Shown here in pieces: positions 23,476 to 34,900 of a stretch of DNA of 56,144 bases (position 1 is the first letter of the stretch; each line of letters begins with the position of its first letter). This stretch comes from Clostridia bacterium (GTDB taxonomy: Bacteria > Bacillota > Clostridia > Christensenellales > Aristaeellaceae), in assembly GCA_017434775.1 (NCBI GenBank), contig JAFSGG010000066.1, forward strand, positions 1-56,144, read 5' to 3'. Position numbers and translations under genes: made by a program. The notes under the pieces are model-generated. The model searched no databases. It had not been told where the DNA came from and saw only the letters and a program-made list of their open reading frames with translations.

Positions 23476-25248
23476 TTAGCGGTCGGTGGTGTACATGCTG
23501 TACATGTGGCTGTAAATGCCGCCCTTTGCCATCAGCTCCAGATGGGTGCCCGTTTCCTCCACGCCCTTTTCCGTCAGCACCCAGATTACATCCGCATTGC
23601 GGATGGTGGTGAGCCGGTGGGCAATGGTAAAGGTGGTGCGGCCCTTGGCCAGCTTTTCCAGAGATTGCTGCACCAGCAGTTCGCTTTCGTTATCCAAAGC
23701 GGAGGTGGCTTCGTCCAGAATGAGAATGGGCGGGTTTTTCAGGAACACCCGGGCGATGGACAGCCGCTGCTTCTGGCCGCCGGACAGCTTTACGCCCCGT
23801 TCGCCGATGTAGGTATCATAGCCGTCGGGCAGCTTTTCAATGAATTCATGAGCGCCGGCCTGCCGGGCGGCGGCGATAATTTCTTCTTCCGTGGCGCCGG
23901 GCTTGCCGTAGGCGATATTTTCCCGGACGGTGCCGGAGAAGAGATACACTTCCTGCTGCACTACGCCGATGGCGCCGCGCAGGGAGGGCAGTGTCACCTG
24001 CTTGATATCCTGGCCGTCGATGAGGATGCGGCCTTCCGTTACGTCATAAAACCGGGGGATCAGGTTGCACAGGGTGGTTTTGCCGCTGCCGGAGGGGCCC
24101 ACCACAGCCACGTTCTGGCCGGGCGTCACATGCATGTTCAAATTTTCCAGCACTTCGTGTTCCGTATTGTCGGAATAATGGAAGCCCACATGATCGAAGG
24201 TCACTTCGCCCTTTACTTCGCCCAGGTCTTTGGCACCGGGCAAATCGTGGATATCCACAGGGGCATCCATCACTTCGCAGAAACGTTCAATGCCCGTCAT
24301 ACCGTTCTGGAACTGTTCGGTGAATTCCACAATGCGGCGGATGGAGGTGAGCAGGGTGCTGATGTAGAGCAGATACGCCACATATTCCCCGACGTCAATA
24401 TCTCCGTTGGAAAGGAACAGGGCGCCCACCACTACCACCACAATGTACATCAGCCCGTCAAAGAACCGGGTGACGGTGTGGAAACCGCTCATGTAGCGGT
24501 AGCGCAGCTTTTTCAGCCGGAAAAATTCCTGATTGCCCTTGCCGAACTTTTTTTCTTCCATGGGTTCGTTGGCAAAGCTTTTTACTACCCGGATGCCCAG
24601 CAGACTGTCTTCCACCTGGGCGTTCACTTCGCCCAGCTGATGCCGGCTTTCCTTGAAAGCTTTGCGCATCCGTTTGGAATAATAGCTGGTGCCGATGAGC
24701 ATAAAGGGCAGCAGCACGAAAATCAGCAGGGTGAGCCACACATTGGTGGAACACAGGATGATGAAGGAAGCTGCGATTTTCACCACGGCGATCAGCACTT
24801 CTTCGGGGAAGTGATGGGAAAATTCCGTGATGTCGAACAGGTCGGACGTGATGCGGCTCATGATCTGGCCGATTTTGGTGTTGTTGTAATAGGAGAAGGA
24901 CAGCCGCTGCAGATGGGCGAACAGATCGGTGCGCATATCCGTTTCCAGCTTGGTGCCGGTCACATGGCCCCAATATTGCATGAAATAGTTGGCGGCGGTA
25001 TCGATCACGCGCAGCAGCAGATAGACGCCGCCCAGCATCAGCACCCACTGGGTGGTGATCTTGGTGTAGTCTTCCACGGCCTGATTGGTGATGAGCTTGA
25101 TGATCTGCGGGAAGATCACTTCGCATAACGTGGTGAGCAGGGCGCAGAGCAGGTCAAAAGCCATTTCTTTTTTATATTTGCTGTAATAGGGCAAAAAACG
25201 CCTGAACAGGACAGACGTTTTCATTTGGCGCTGTGTATTTTCGGACAC
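23476..25248 (-). CDS. ABC exporter, fused permease and ATPase
   Basis: A 590-residue half-transporter of the MsbA/BmrA type that would work as a dimer in the membrane. Residues 1-330 form the six-helix transmembrane domain; residues 345-585 are the ATPase with Walker A GPSGSGKTT, Q-loop VVQQEVYLFSGT, signature LSGGQKQRL, Walker B ILILDEATSALD and switch His in IAHRLTT. The start codon is GTG (25248), preceded by AAAGGAGAT; an in-frame ATG lies eight codons inside. Substrate (lipid, drug or peptide) is not predictable. Confidence 0.93.
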   Translation of the reverse strand: MSENTQRQMKTSVLFRRFLPYYSKYKKEMAFDLLCALLTTLCEVIFPQIIKLITNQAVEDYTKITTQWVLMLGGVYLLLRVIDTAANYFMQYWGHVTGTKLETDMRTDLFAHLQRLSFSYYNNTKIGQIMSRITSDLFDITEFSHHFPEEVLIAVVKIAASFIILCSTNVWLTLLIFVLLPFMLIGTSYYSKRMRKAFKESRHQLGEVNAQVEDSLLGIRVVKSFANEPMEEKKFGKGNQEFFRLKKLRYRYMSGFHTVTRFFDGLMYIVVVVVGALFLSNGDIDVGEYVAYLLYISTLLTSIRRIVEFTEQFQNGMTGIERFCEVMDAPVDIHDLPGAKDLGEVKGEVTFDHVGFHYSDNTEHEVLENLNMHVTPGQNVAVVGPSGSGKTTLCNLIPRFYDVTEGRILIDGQDIKQVTLPSLRGAIGVVQQEVYLFSGTVRENIAYGKPGATEEEIIAAARQAGAHEFIEKLPDGYDTYIGERGVKLSGGQKQRLSIARVFLKNPPILILDEATSALDNESELLVQQSLEKLAKGRTTFTIAHRLTTIRNADVIWVLTEKGVEETGTHLELMAKGGIYSHMYSMYTTDR

Positions 25249-25268
25249 GGCTGTATCTCCTTTGTTTA

Positions 25269-26324
25269 TCAGAGCCTGAGGGCAGGCTTGGCGTTGAGGG
25301 TGAGATCGGCGATCTGGCCTTTTTTCAGCCGGAAATAAGCGGCGGAGCCAATCATGGCGGCATTATCCCCGCAGAGGGAAAGCTTGGGCATATACAGGGG
25401 GATGCCCATCTTATCGCACCGGGCCTGCATTTCCCGGCGCAGCAGGCTGTTGGCGGAAACGCCGCCGGCCAGCACCATGCAGTTCAGTTTCAGATCCTTG
25501 GCAGCCTGCATGGCTTTATCGGCCAGCATATCCACCACGGCCTTGCGGAAGGAAGCGGCCAGGTCCGCATCGGAAAAATCGATATTTTTCTGGCGCATAT
25601 TGTGCACGGCGTTGATGAAGGCGGTTTTCAGGCCGGAGAAAGAATAATCGTATTTCCCTTCGGTGTGAGGACGGGGAAGTTTCAAGGCATTGGCATCGCC
25701 CGTTTCGGCCAGCTTATCCAGCAAGGGGCCGCCGGGATAGGGGATATTCAGCACCCGGGCAGCCTTGTCGAACGCTTCACCGGCGGCATCATCTTGGGTA
25801 CAGCCAATGATGCGGTACTGGCCGTAATCCTCCACCTGGAACAGATGACTGTGACCACCGCTGACCACAAGGCAGGCAAAGGGCGGCTGCAAAGCTTCGT
25901 GGGTGAGGAAATTGGCGCAGATGTGGCCTTCAATGTGGTTCACGGGAATCAGCGGCTTATGGGCGGCAAAGGCCAGCGCCTTGGCGCAGCTGACGCCAAT
26001 GAGCAAGGCACCCACCAGCCCGGGGCCATAGGTGCAGGCAATGGCATCCACATCGGCAAGCTGCATATCCGCCTGCTTCAGGGCTTCATCCACCATGCGA
26101 TTCACCTTTTCCACATGGGCGCGGCTGGCAATTTCCGGCACTACGCCGCCATAGAGGGCGTGCATATCAATCTGGGAATAAACCACGCTGGAAATGATCT
26201 TTCGGCCGTTTTCGATGATGGCGGCGGCGGTTTCATCGCAGCTGGTTTCAATAGCCAGAATGCGGATGTTTTCTTTTTTCTGCAGCGCTTCCAGCTGCTG
26301 TTTGCTTTCTTCCAGGTACGTCAT
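25269..26324 (-). CDS. tsaD: tRNA N6-adenosine threonylcarbamoyltransferase
   Basis: A 351-residue TsaD/Kae1/Gcp protein, catalytic subunit for t6A37 modification of ANN-reading tRNAs, which needs TsaB and TsaE (not in this window). Seen: ILAIETSCDETAAAII near residue 21, the metal ligands in VNHIEGHICANF, the nucleotide loop VVSGGHSHLF, and LAGGVSANSLLRREM plus SLCGDNAAMIG. The ATG at 26324 overlaps the upstream gene's stop by 4 bases; a longer frame upstream runs inside that gene and is not used. Confidence 0.96.
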   Translation of the reverse strand: MTYLEESKQQLEALQKKENIRILAIETSCDETAAAIIENGRKIISSVVYSQIDMHALYGGVVPEIASRAHVEKVNRMVDEALKQADMQLADVDAIACTYGPGLVGALLIGVSCAKALAFAAHKPLIPVNHIEGHICANFLTHEALQPPFACLVVSGGHSHLFQVEDYGQYRIIGCTQDDAAGEAFDKAARVLNIPYPGGPLLDKLAETGDANALKLPRPHTEGKYDYSFSGLKTAFINAVHNMRQKNIDFSDADLAASFRKAVVDMLADKAMQAAKDLKLNCMVLAGGVSANSLLRREMQARCDKMGIPLYMPKLSLCGDNAAMIGSAAYFRLKKGQIADLTLNAKPALRL

Positions 26325-27034
26325 TTTTCTTCTTTGGCACCTTTCATTTCTTTCCGGCCCACCTTCAGCCAGGAGATGATCAGACACAGCATAATGCCCA
26401 GAATGGGCAGCAGGGATTTAATCAGTTCGCCGCCGTACCACATGAAAAAGCTTTCCGGCATCAGGGCGATCATCAGGTCTTTCATTGGATCCATGAGCCA
26501 CAAATCATTGGTGAAGGAAACCAGATGGAACTGGAGGAACAGGCTTTCAAAATCCACAAAACCCCAGACGCAAATGCCGATAGCAAGGATCATCAGAATG
26601 CCGCTGGCCCAGGCAAAGCCCTGCCATACGGATTGCATGACGGTGTTTGGTTCCTTCTTTTTGCTCAGAAACCAGGCAATGCCGATACCGGCAATGGCGA
26701 CCAGGCCGCCTGCCCAGCGAATGATTTTCAAAACGCTCACAATGCCCTGAACATCTTTCAGGTGCAGCATTTCATTTTCCGAAAAGAGGGAAGTGCCGCT
26801 GCCGTCGGGATGGGGAATGGCGTCTTTTTGCCCATCCATATACAGCGCGATGCCCTGAGCCGCTTCGTCATAGTATTCGCCGGGGAAATTCAGGTGGGCG
26901 GTATTGCCATGGTTGATGAACCCCTGATACATGAGATTGGCGTTGGTAACGCAGCTGGCAGCGATGGAGCACATCAGCGCCACAAGGCCCAATAGACCCA
27001 GCAAAGTAAAGCCGATTTTTTTCAATGCTTTCAT
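26321..27034 (-). CDS. TIGR01906/DUF1461 family membrane protein
   Basis: A 237-residue protein with about four membrane helices: residues 7-30, 109-127, 140-160 and 210-225. It has the family pattern of a short extracellular loop after helix 1 and the segment FHLVSFTNDLWLMDPMKDLMIALMPESFFMWYG near 170-205. Function of the family is unknown. The ATG at 27034 has AAAGGA 5 bases upstream; a TTG at 27049 is less likely. It overlaps tsaD by 4 bases, so the pair should be co-translated. Confidence 0.8.
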   Translation of the reverse strand: MKALKKIGFTLLGLLGLVALMCSIAASCVTNANLMYQGFINHGNTAHLNFPGEYYDEAAQGIALYMDGQKDAIPHPDGSGTSLFSENEMLHLKDVQGIVSVLKIIRWAGGLVAIAGIGIAWFLSKKKEPNTVMQSVWQGFAWASGILMILAIGICVWGFVDFESLFLQFHLVSFTNDLWLMDPMKDLMIALMPESFFMWYGGELIKSLLPILGIMLCLIISWLKVGRKEMKGAKEEK

Positions 27035-27118
27035 AATTGTCCTTTGCAAACAGTGAAAAACTGTTTTTTACGATTTGCTTGATTCAGGAAAAAAGGTACA
27101 GGTCTTCTTGGGGAGGGC

Positions 27119-27163
27119 ACGGGAGGGGTGTTCTTTGAGCTTCAAAGAACATCCCTCCCGTAA
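27119..27163 (-). terminator. Long hairpin after prfB
   Basis: An extended stem (left arm GGGAGGGGTGTTCTTTGA, right arm TCAAAGAACATCCCTCCC, 3-nt loop) begins 13 bases after the prfB stop on the minus strand. It lacks a clear U-run. The hairpin after secA has the same design. Confidence 0.6.
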
Positions 27164-27176
27164 ATCATTCCTCATT

Positions 27177-28280
27177 TTATTGCATTTTCAGGTAAGCAGT
27201 GGTGAAGCCTTCGATGTTGCCGTTCATCACATCATCGATGTTGCCGGCTTCAAAACCGGTGCGGTGATCCTTCACCATGGTATAGGGCTGGAAAACATAG
27301 GAGCGAATCTGGCTGCCCCATTCGATCTTTTTCATTTCGCCCTTGATATCGGCCATTTCCTGTTCCCGTTCCCTCTCTTTCAGTTCCAGCAGCTTGGCTT
27401 TCAGCATTTTGATACAGGTGGCACGGTTCTGCACCTGGTCACGTTCCGTCTGGCAGGCCACCACGATGCCGGTGGGGAAGTGGGTCATGCGGACGGCGGA
27501 AGAGGTTTTGTTGACGTTCTGGCCGCCGGCGCCGGAGGAGTGGTAGGTATCCACCCGAACGTCTTTCATATCGATTTCGATATCGGTATCCATTTCTTCC
27601 AGCACGGGCGCCACGTCCAGAGAAGAGAAGGAAGTGTGGCGGCGGGCGTTGGCATCAAAGGGCGAAATGCGCACCAGACGGTGCACGCCCTTTTCGCTGC
27701 GGAGATAGCCGTAGGCGTGATCGCCGCTGACTTCGAAAGTAACGGATTTTACGCCGGCTTCGTCACCGTCCAGGAAATCCAGCACTTTTACGGCAAAGCC
27801 CATGCGTTCGCAATAGCGGGTGTACATGCGGTAGAGCATGCCGGTCCAGTCCTGGGCTTCGGTGCCGCCTGCACCGGCGTGGAGGGACAAGATGGCGTTA
27901 TGGTCGTCATATTTGCCCCGCATCATGGTTTCTACGGTGAGGGCTTCGGTGGCGGCTTCCAGCCTGTCAATTTCGGCGCCGGCTTCTGCGATCATGTCTT
28001 CATCGTTTTCTTCCTGAGCCAGCTCCATCATGGTTTCCACATCGTCACAGCCGGACAGCAGACTTTCATAATGCTTGATTTTGCTTTCCAGATTGGAAAT
28101 GCGGCGGTTCACATAGGTGGAGCGTTCCAGATTATCCCAAAAACCGTCGGCGTTCATTTCTTCCTTCAGTTCGGAAAGCTCCCGTTCCATATCATCAATA
28201 TGCAATCCGCCGCCCACTTCCTTCAGCTGATCCCTGAGGGCGGTGAGTTTCTGGGTATATTGTTCCAGTTCTACAATCAT
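27177..28280 (-). CDS. prfB: Peptide chain release factor 2
   Basis: A 367-residue RF2 that ends translation at UGA and UAA. The RF2-specific tripeptide is present in VRISPFDANARRHTSF, and the GGQ loop that triggers peptide release is HSSGAGGQNVNKTSS. GGAGG stands 7 bases before the ATG. The frame is open from the first codon: at the position where many bacteria carry an in-frame UGA and a programmed +1 frameshift (about codon 25), this gene reads GGGLHIDD with no stop, so the usual autoregulation is absent. It lies between secA and the TIGR01906-tsaD pair. Confidence 0.96.
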   Translation of the reverse strand: MIVELEQYTQKLTALRDQLKEVGGGLHIDDMERELSELKEEMNADGFWDNLERSTYVNRRISNLESKIKHYESLLSGCDDVETMMELAQEENDEDMIAEAGAEIDRLEAATEALTVETMMRGKYDDHNAILSLHAGAGGTEAQDWTGMLYRMYTRYCERMGFAVKVLDFLDGDEAGVKSVTFEVSGDHAYGYLRSEKGVHRLVRISPFDANARRHTSFSSLDVAPVLEEMDTDIEIDMKDVRVDTYHSSGAGGQNVNKTSSAVRMTHFPTGIVVACQTERDQVQNRATCIKMLKAKLLELKEREREQEMADIKGEMKKIEWGSQIRSYVFQPYTMVKDHRTGFEAGNIDDVMNGNIEGFTTAYLKMQ

Positions 28281-28387
28281 AAATTAGCCTCCGCTTCTTA
28301 TCGGTTGTTTTTGATGCTTTGTATTTTACTTCACGGGGAAATAGTAAGAAGTGACAGATTTCTCCATCCCGTATAACTTTTCGGGAG

Positions 28388-28433
28388 AGCGCGAGAGGGT
28401 GCTTTTGGTTGCAAAAGCATCCTCTCGCGAAAA
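28388..28433 (-). terminator. Long hairpin after secA
   Basis: Stem CGCGAGAGGGTGCTTTT with right arm AAAAGCATCCTCTCGCG, loop of a few bases, starting 8 bases after the secA stop on the minus strand. Same layout as the hairpin after prfB; no strong U-run. Confidence 0.6.
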
Positions 28434-28440
28434 TTGCCTC

Positions 28441-31158
<2,718 letters not shown>

Positions 31159-31229
31159 GTAAGAACTCCTTTGGCTTTTTCGCAGTATGATGCCAGGATG
31201 CACACAAAACGCACATCATACCATTTTTT

Positions 31230-31259
31230 ATTATAACACAAAAGGACCGGCTGCCGCAA
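31230..31259 (-). promoter_or_regulatory. Possible secA promoter
   Basis: On the minus strand: TTGCGG (31259 to 31254), 18-bp spacer, TATAAT (31235 to 31230), 71 bases before the secA ATG. The -10 is perfect, the -35 weak; a TATGAT slightly downstream is an alternative. Confidence 0.45.
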
Positions 31260-31313
31260 CAAAGAATCAGGGATTTTTGTGGCAATTTAATGGAAATCAT
31301 GCGGTTTTTGGTA

Positions 31314-31340
31314 TGAAAAAACCGCCCGGGAAACGGGCGG
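31314..31340 (-). terminator. Terminator after DUF1846 gene
   Basis: On the minus strand a 7-bp GC stem CCGCCCG / CGGGCGG with a TTTCC loop is followed by TTTTTT, 11 bases past the stop codon. Confidence 0.85.
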
Positions 31341-31351
31341 CAGATCTTGTG

Positions 31352-32833
31352 TTATTTATGATAGAGTTTATGGGTCTGGTGCCGGGCATCGCAGGTGAGG
31401 TTGACCTTGAGACGGCGGAAAATATTATCGTCCACCTGGGGCAGGATCACCGTGGAATGGGCTTCGCAGCCTTTGAGCAGGGGAAGCTGGGCCATGGCAT
31501 GGGCAGCGTCTTTATTGGTGGCGGCGCAGATGGACAGGGCCACCAGCACTTCATCGCTGTGGAGGCGGGGGTTGTGGTTGCCCAGATAATCGCACTTGAG
31601 GGACTGGATGGGCTCGATCACCGTGGGGGAAATGAGATGCGTGCTCTTTTCGATGCCGCCAAGGGCTTTCAGGGCATTGAGCAGCACGGCAGCGGATGGC
31701 CCCAGCAGATCGGAGGTTTTGCCGGTGATAATGCGGCCGTCCGGCAATTGAATGGCCAGAGCCGGTGCACCGGTTTCTTCTTCCCGTTTCCGGGCAGCGG
31801 CTACCACGGGCCTGTCTTCCGAGGAGATGCCCATCTGGTGCATCAGACGGTTCAGCCTGTCCACTTCCACCTGTGTGGTGTGGGCCAGTGCCAGGGAACA
31901 TCTGGCGGCGAAATAGCGGCGGATCACTTCCTGCTTAGAGGCGTCCCGGCAGGCTTCGTCATCCACAATGCAGTTGCCCACCATGTTCACGCCCATATCC
32001 GTGGGGGATTTATAGGGAGAAGAACCATAGATGTGTTCAAACACAGCACTGAGCACGGGGAAGATTTCCACGTCCCGGTTATAATTCACGGCGCTGATGC
32101 CGTAAGCATCCAGATGGTAGGGGTCGATCATGTTCACGTCGTCCAGATCGGCAGTGGCGGCTTCGTAAGCCATGTTGATGGGGTGCCGCAGGGGCAGATT
32201 CCAGATGGGGAAAGTTTCAAACTTGGCATAACCGGCCTGAATGCCCCGTTTGTGGTCCTGGAAGAGCTGGCTGAGGCATACAGCCATTTTGCCGCTGCCG
32301 GGGCCGGGAGCGGTGACCAGCACCAGAGGACGGCTGGTTTCCACATATTCATTCTGGCCAAACCCCTGATCACTGACAATATGTTTCACATCGTAGGGGT
32401 AGCCTTCGATGTTGAAATGGCGATAGACTTTTACGCCCAGATTTTCCAGCCGCTGTTTGAAATGAACGGCGGAGGGCTGATCACTCCAGCGGGTCATGAC
32501 CACGCTGCCCACATACAGCCCGATGCCCCGGAAGGCATCAATGAGGCGCAGCACTTCGGCATCGTAGGTGATGCCCAGATCGCCGCGGAGCTTGTTCTTT
32601 TCGATATCATCGGCGCTGATGGCAATGACAAGCTCTGCCTGATTGCGCAGGTTCAGCAGCATGGAAACTTTGCTGTCCGGGCGGAAGCCAGGCAGCACAC
32701 GGGAGGCGTGATTATCATCAAACAGCTTGCCGCCCAGTTCCAGATATAGCTTGCCGCCAAAGGCAGCAATCCTTTCCCGGATATGCTGGGACTGCATGGC
32801 GGTATATTTGTCATGATCAAAACCGATACGCAT
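31352..32833 (-). CDS. DUF1846 family protein
   Basis: A 493-residue member of DUF1846, a conserved family mostly in Firmicutes and of unknown biochemical role. The N-terminus MRIGFDHDKYTAMQSQHIRERI is characteristic, and VTAPGPGSGKMAVCLSQLFQDH near residue 170 has a P-loop-like GPGSGK that suggests nucleotide binding. The ATG at 32833 is chosen because GGAGG lies 8 bases upstream; the longer open frame reaches into the promoter region. It is transcribed alone from the promoter at 32870-32898 and ends at a terminator. Confidence 0.9.
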   Translation of the reverse strand: MRIGFDHDKYTAMQSQHIRERIAAFGGKLYLELGGKLFDDNHASRVLPGFRPDSKVSMLLNLRNQAELVIAISADDIEKNKLRGDLGITYDAEVLRLIDAFRGIGLYVGSVVMTRWSDQPSAVHFKQRLENLGVKVYRHFNIEGYPYDVKHIVSDQGFGQNEYVETSRPLVLVTAPGPGSGKMAVCLSQLFQDHKRGIQAGYAKFETFPIWNLPLRHPINMAYEAATADLDDVNMIDPYHLDAYGISAVNYNRDVEIFPVLSAVFEHIYGSSPYKSPTDMGVNMVGNCIVDDEACRDASKQEVIRRYFAARCSLALAHTTQVEVDRLNRLMHQMGISSEDRPVVAAARKREEETGAPALAIQLPDGRIITGKTSDLLGPSAAVLLNALKALGGIEKSTHLISPTVIEPIQSLKCDYLGNHNPRLHSDEVLVALSICAATNKDAAHAMAQLPLLKGCEAHSTVILPQVDDNIFRRLKVNLTCDARHQTHKLYHK

Positions 32834-32869
32834 ATTCAACGCCTCCGCACAAAAATCAAAAACAGGTTG

Positions 32870-32898
32870 ATTATACCATAGTTGACCCCGGGGAACAA
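32870..32898 (-). promoter_or_regulatory. Promoter of the DUF1846 gene
   Basis: Minus strand: TTGTTC (32898 to 32893), 17-bp spacer, TATAAT (32875 to 32870), 36 bases before the start codon. Confidence 0.65.
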
Positions 32899-32927
32899 GC
32901 CGTAAAACAGAAAAAATATTGTTCTTT

Positions 32928-32956
32928 TTGACATACATTCCCGGCTTTGGTATACT
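32928..32956 (+). promoter_or_regulatory. Promoter of the LOG-family gene
   Basis: TTGACA at 32928-32933, 17-bp spacer, TATACT at 32951-32956; start codon 24 bases downstream. Confidence 0.85.
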
Positions 32957-32979
32957 GAAGAAGAAAGAGGGTGAACCCT

Positions 32980-33522
32980 GTGAAGAAACAAACCATCGCG
33001 GTTTTTTGCGGCTCCCGGTGCGGAAAGGGAGAAGCGTATAGGATGCTGGCCCGGCAGGTGGGCGAAACGCTGGCGGCGGACGGCCGTACACTGGTTTTCG
33101 GCGGCTGTGATACGGGGCTGATGGGCGCTGTGTCCCGGGCTGTATATGAAAAGGGCGGCAAGGTCATTTCCGTCCGCATCAAGGGGCTGGAAGACGCCTA
33201 TGCACCGGAGATTATAGCGGAGGATGAACTGCTCCTGAATGTGCAGCAGCGCAAGCGCCGGCTTATTGAACGGGCAGATGCCTGCCTGGTGTTGCCCGGC
33301 GGCTTTGGCACACTGGATGAAATCGGTGATGTGCTGAGCATGACCCAGCTGGGGGATATAAAGCGGCCCATTGGCTTGATGAACGTTAACGGCTTTTTTG
33401 ACGGGCTTCTGCAGCTGGCGGATACCATGCTGCAGGAAGGGTTTATGGGGGAAAAAGACCGGGCACTGCTGATAGCAAGGGAGAATACGAACGATCTTCT
33501 GCTGGCGCTGGACGAAGTATAA
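32980..33522 (+). CDS. LOG family protein (nucleoside-monophosphate phosphoribohydrolase-like)
   Basis: A 180-residue Rossmann-fold protein of the TIGR00730/LOG family, whose members cleave AMP or cytokinin ribotides to base and ribose-5-phosphate. The diagnostic active-site motif PGGFGTLDE is near residues 106-114, and IAVFCGSRCGKGEAY and VFGGCDTGLMGAVSRAVYEKGG form the nucleotide site. The start is a GTG at 32980, with AAAGAGGG 8 bases upstream; a GTG at 32971 overlaps that site. Monocistronic with its own promoter. Confidence 0.88.
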   Translation: MKKQTIAVFCGSRCGKGEAYRMLARQVGETLAADGRTLVFGGCDTGLMGAVSRAVYEKGGKVISVRIKGLEDAYAPEIIAEDELLLNVQQRKRRLIERADACLVLPGGFGTLDEIGDVLSMTQLGDIKRPIGLMNVNGFFDGLLQLADTMLQEGFMGEKDRALLIARENTNDLLLALDEV

Positions 33523-33531
33523 GCCTGTGAA

Positions 33532-33560
33532 TTGACAATATTCTTCCGACACGGTATGAT
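33532..33560 (+). promoter_or_regulatory. Promoter of the sortase B gene
   Basis: TTGACA at 33532-33537, 17-bp spacer, TATGAT at 33555-33560, 28 bases before the ATG. Confidence 0.85.
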
Positions 33561-33587
33561 AAATACAGAAAACAGGCACGAAAAGAG

Positions 33588-34580
33588 ATGAGCACCATCA
33601 ACAGGCAGCAAGGAAAGCGCCGGGGCAGGAAAACCACTTTTCATTATGCCCCCAAGAAAAAAGAGAAGCAGAAAACCCTGCTTCTCTTTGGCGCGCTGGT
33701 TTGTCTGGCGATTGTGGCGCTGGGGCTGTATCATATCATCGGCTATGCCGGAGATCATGTGTCCCATCAGCAGAAAACGGATGAAATCCGGGATACTTAT
33801 TATACCGCCCGGCAGGAGGAAGAAGACGGGCAGCAGCCTGTTTCTGCCAAAGCGCCGGATGTGCTGCCGGAAAACACCCCTGTGCCTGAGCCGACCAACG
33901 CGCCGGTGCGCAGCGGTATGCTGCCTCTGGTGCATTTTCCGGGAAACTTCAAAGCGCAGGTGCGGGACAGTTTCCAGGTGCTGCGGCTGCGGTACAGCCC
34001 GGATATTATGGGCTGGCTGAAAATCGGTACCACGCTGGATGAACCGGTGGTGCAAAAGGACAATGCCTATTATCTGCGCCGGGACTACAAAGGGAACAGC
34101 AATATGAACGGTACCCTTTTTCTGGACGAAAGCACCAAATGGACCACCCGGCCCTATACCCTGATGATTTACGGGCACAACATGAAATCCGGTGCCATGT
34201 TTGGCCATCTCAAGAGCTACGAAAAGGCGGATTATTTTGGAAATCATGCCATCATTAGCTTTGATAATGCCTATGAAGACGGGCGGTATGTGGTGTTTGC
34301 CGTGGGCACATACAGCCTGCAAAACAGCAGTGATGCGTTCCTGAATCTGGGCGCTCTGGATTCCAGGGATATTGCCGGAAGGGACAGGGAAATCCGCCGG
34401 CTGCAGGAAGGGGCGCTGCTGCAAGCGGATGTGGATGTGCAGGCGGAGGATCAATTGCTGCTGCTGATCACCTGCGTGGATGATGACAATGAACGGCGCA
34501 TTCTGGCGGCGCGCCGGGTGCGGGATGACGAAACGGAACAGGAACTGATCCGTCAGGTGAGAGAGGGCTTTGCAAAGTAA
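33588..34580 (+). CDS. srtB: Class B sortase
   Basis: A 330-residue membrane transpeptidase that joins cell-wall-sorted proteins to peptidoglycan. Residues 1-30 are highly basic and cytosolic, 30-50 is the membrane helix, and 60-110 is a Pro-rich stalk. The catalytic domain has His197 in MIYGHNMKSGAMFG, Cys296 in LLITCVDD and the Arg of NERRILAARR, with the extra helix segment (about 245-280) usual for class B. No adjacent gene encodes a protein with an NPQTN/LPxTG-like signal, and the surface protein at the window start lacks one, so the substrate lies elsewhere. Confidence 0.92.
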   Translation: MSTINRQQGKRRGRKTTFHYAPKKKEKQKTLLLFGALVCLAIVALGLYHIIGYAGDHVSHQQKTDEIRDTYYTARQEEEDGQQPVSAKAPDVLPENTPVPEPTNAPVRSGMLPLVHFPGNFKAQVRDSFQVLRLRYSPDIMGWLKIGTTLDEPVVQKDNAYYLRRDYKGNSNMNGTLFLDESTKWTTRPYTLMIYGHNMKSGAMFGHLKSYEKADYFGNHAIISFDNAYEDGRYVVFAVGTYSLQNSSDAFLNLGALDSRDIAGRDREIRRLQEGALLQADVDVQAEDQLLLLITCVDDDNERRILAARRVRDDETEQELIRQVREGFAK

Positions 34581-34605
34581 AACGGTATCGGCCATGAAAC
34601 CGATA
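34581..34605 (+). repeat. Direct repeat, left copy
   Basis: A 25-base sequence beginning AACGGTATCGG and ending CCGATA, immediately after the srtB stop, repeated exactly at 34865-34889. Here the palindrome is imperfect beyond CCGATA (TCG instead of CCG). Confidence 0.85.
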
Positions 34606-34864
34606 TCGCAGTCTGTCAAAAAACTTGTTATGGGGATGTATGAAGGGGCCAAAGCCCCTTCATGTGTAATCCGCAGCAGGGGCTTTGCTCCTGCGAGGAG
34701 CGCCTATGGCGCTTCCTATATCAATTTACGTCCGTAAAAATAGGGTTTGCAGCTTCTATGAAGAGGCTGCAAACCCATTTTTACAGTAAATGTGATGTTT
34801 CGATTGATAAACAGCTTTTGCTGTTTGTCAATCGCTGGTTGTCAAAAATACCTTTTTGACAACC
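34606..34864. mobile_element. Hairpin-rich, MITE-like insertion
   Basis: A 259-base stretch without a credible gene, between two exact 25-base direct repeats. It is packed with inverted repeats: 34641-34662 (9-bp stem), 34676-34694, 34696-34717, 34743-34776 (11 bp or more, followed by ATTTTTA), 34801-34834 (15 bp, one G-U) and 34837-34864 (12 bp). Short inverted ends TGTCAAAAA (34614-34622) and TTTTTGACA (34853-34861) lie just inside the direct repeats. This fits a small non-autonomous element or a structured RNA. No transposase is present, and the direct repeats are long for a target-site duplication. Confidence 0.5.
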
Positions 34865-34898
34865 AACGGTATCGGCCATGAAACCGATACCGTTTTTG
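34865..34898 (+). terminator. Right direct repeat forming a terminator
   Basis: The second copy of the 25-base repeat (34865-34889) forms a perfect 11-bp stem AACGGTATCGG (34865-34875) / complement (34884-34894) followed by TTTTT. It points along the plus strand and was probably the original srtB terminator. Confidence 0.8.
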
Positions 34899-34900
34899 TT

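Noticed and set aside
34662-34859. A 65-codon ORF inside the hairpin array
   Set aside because: It runs through several palindromes, has no ribosome-binding site and shows no recognisable domain; it is best seen as chance coding.
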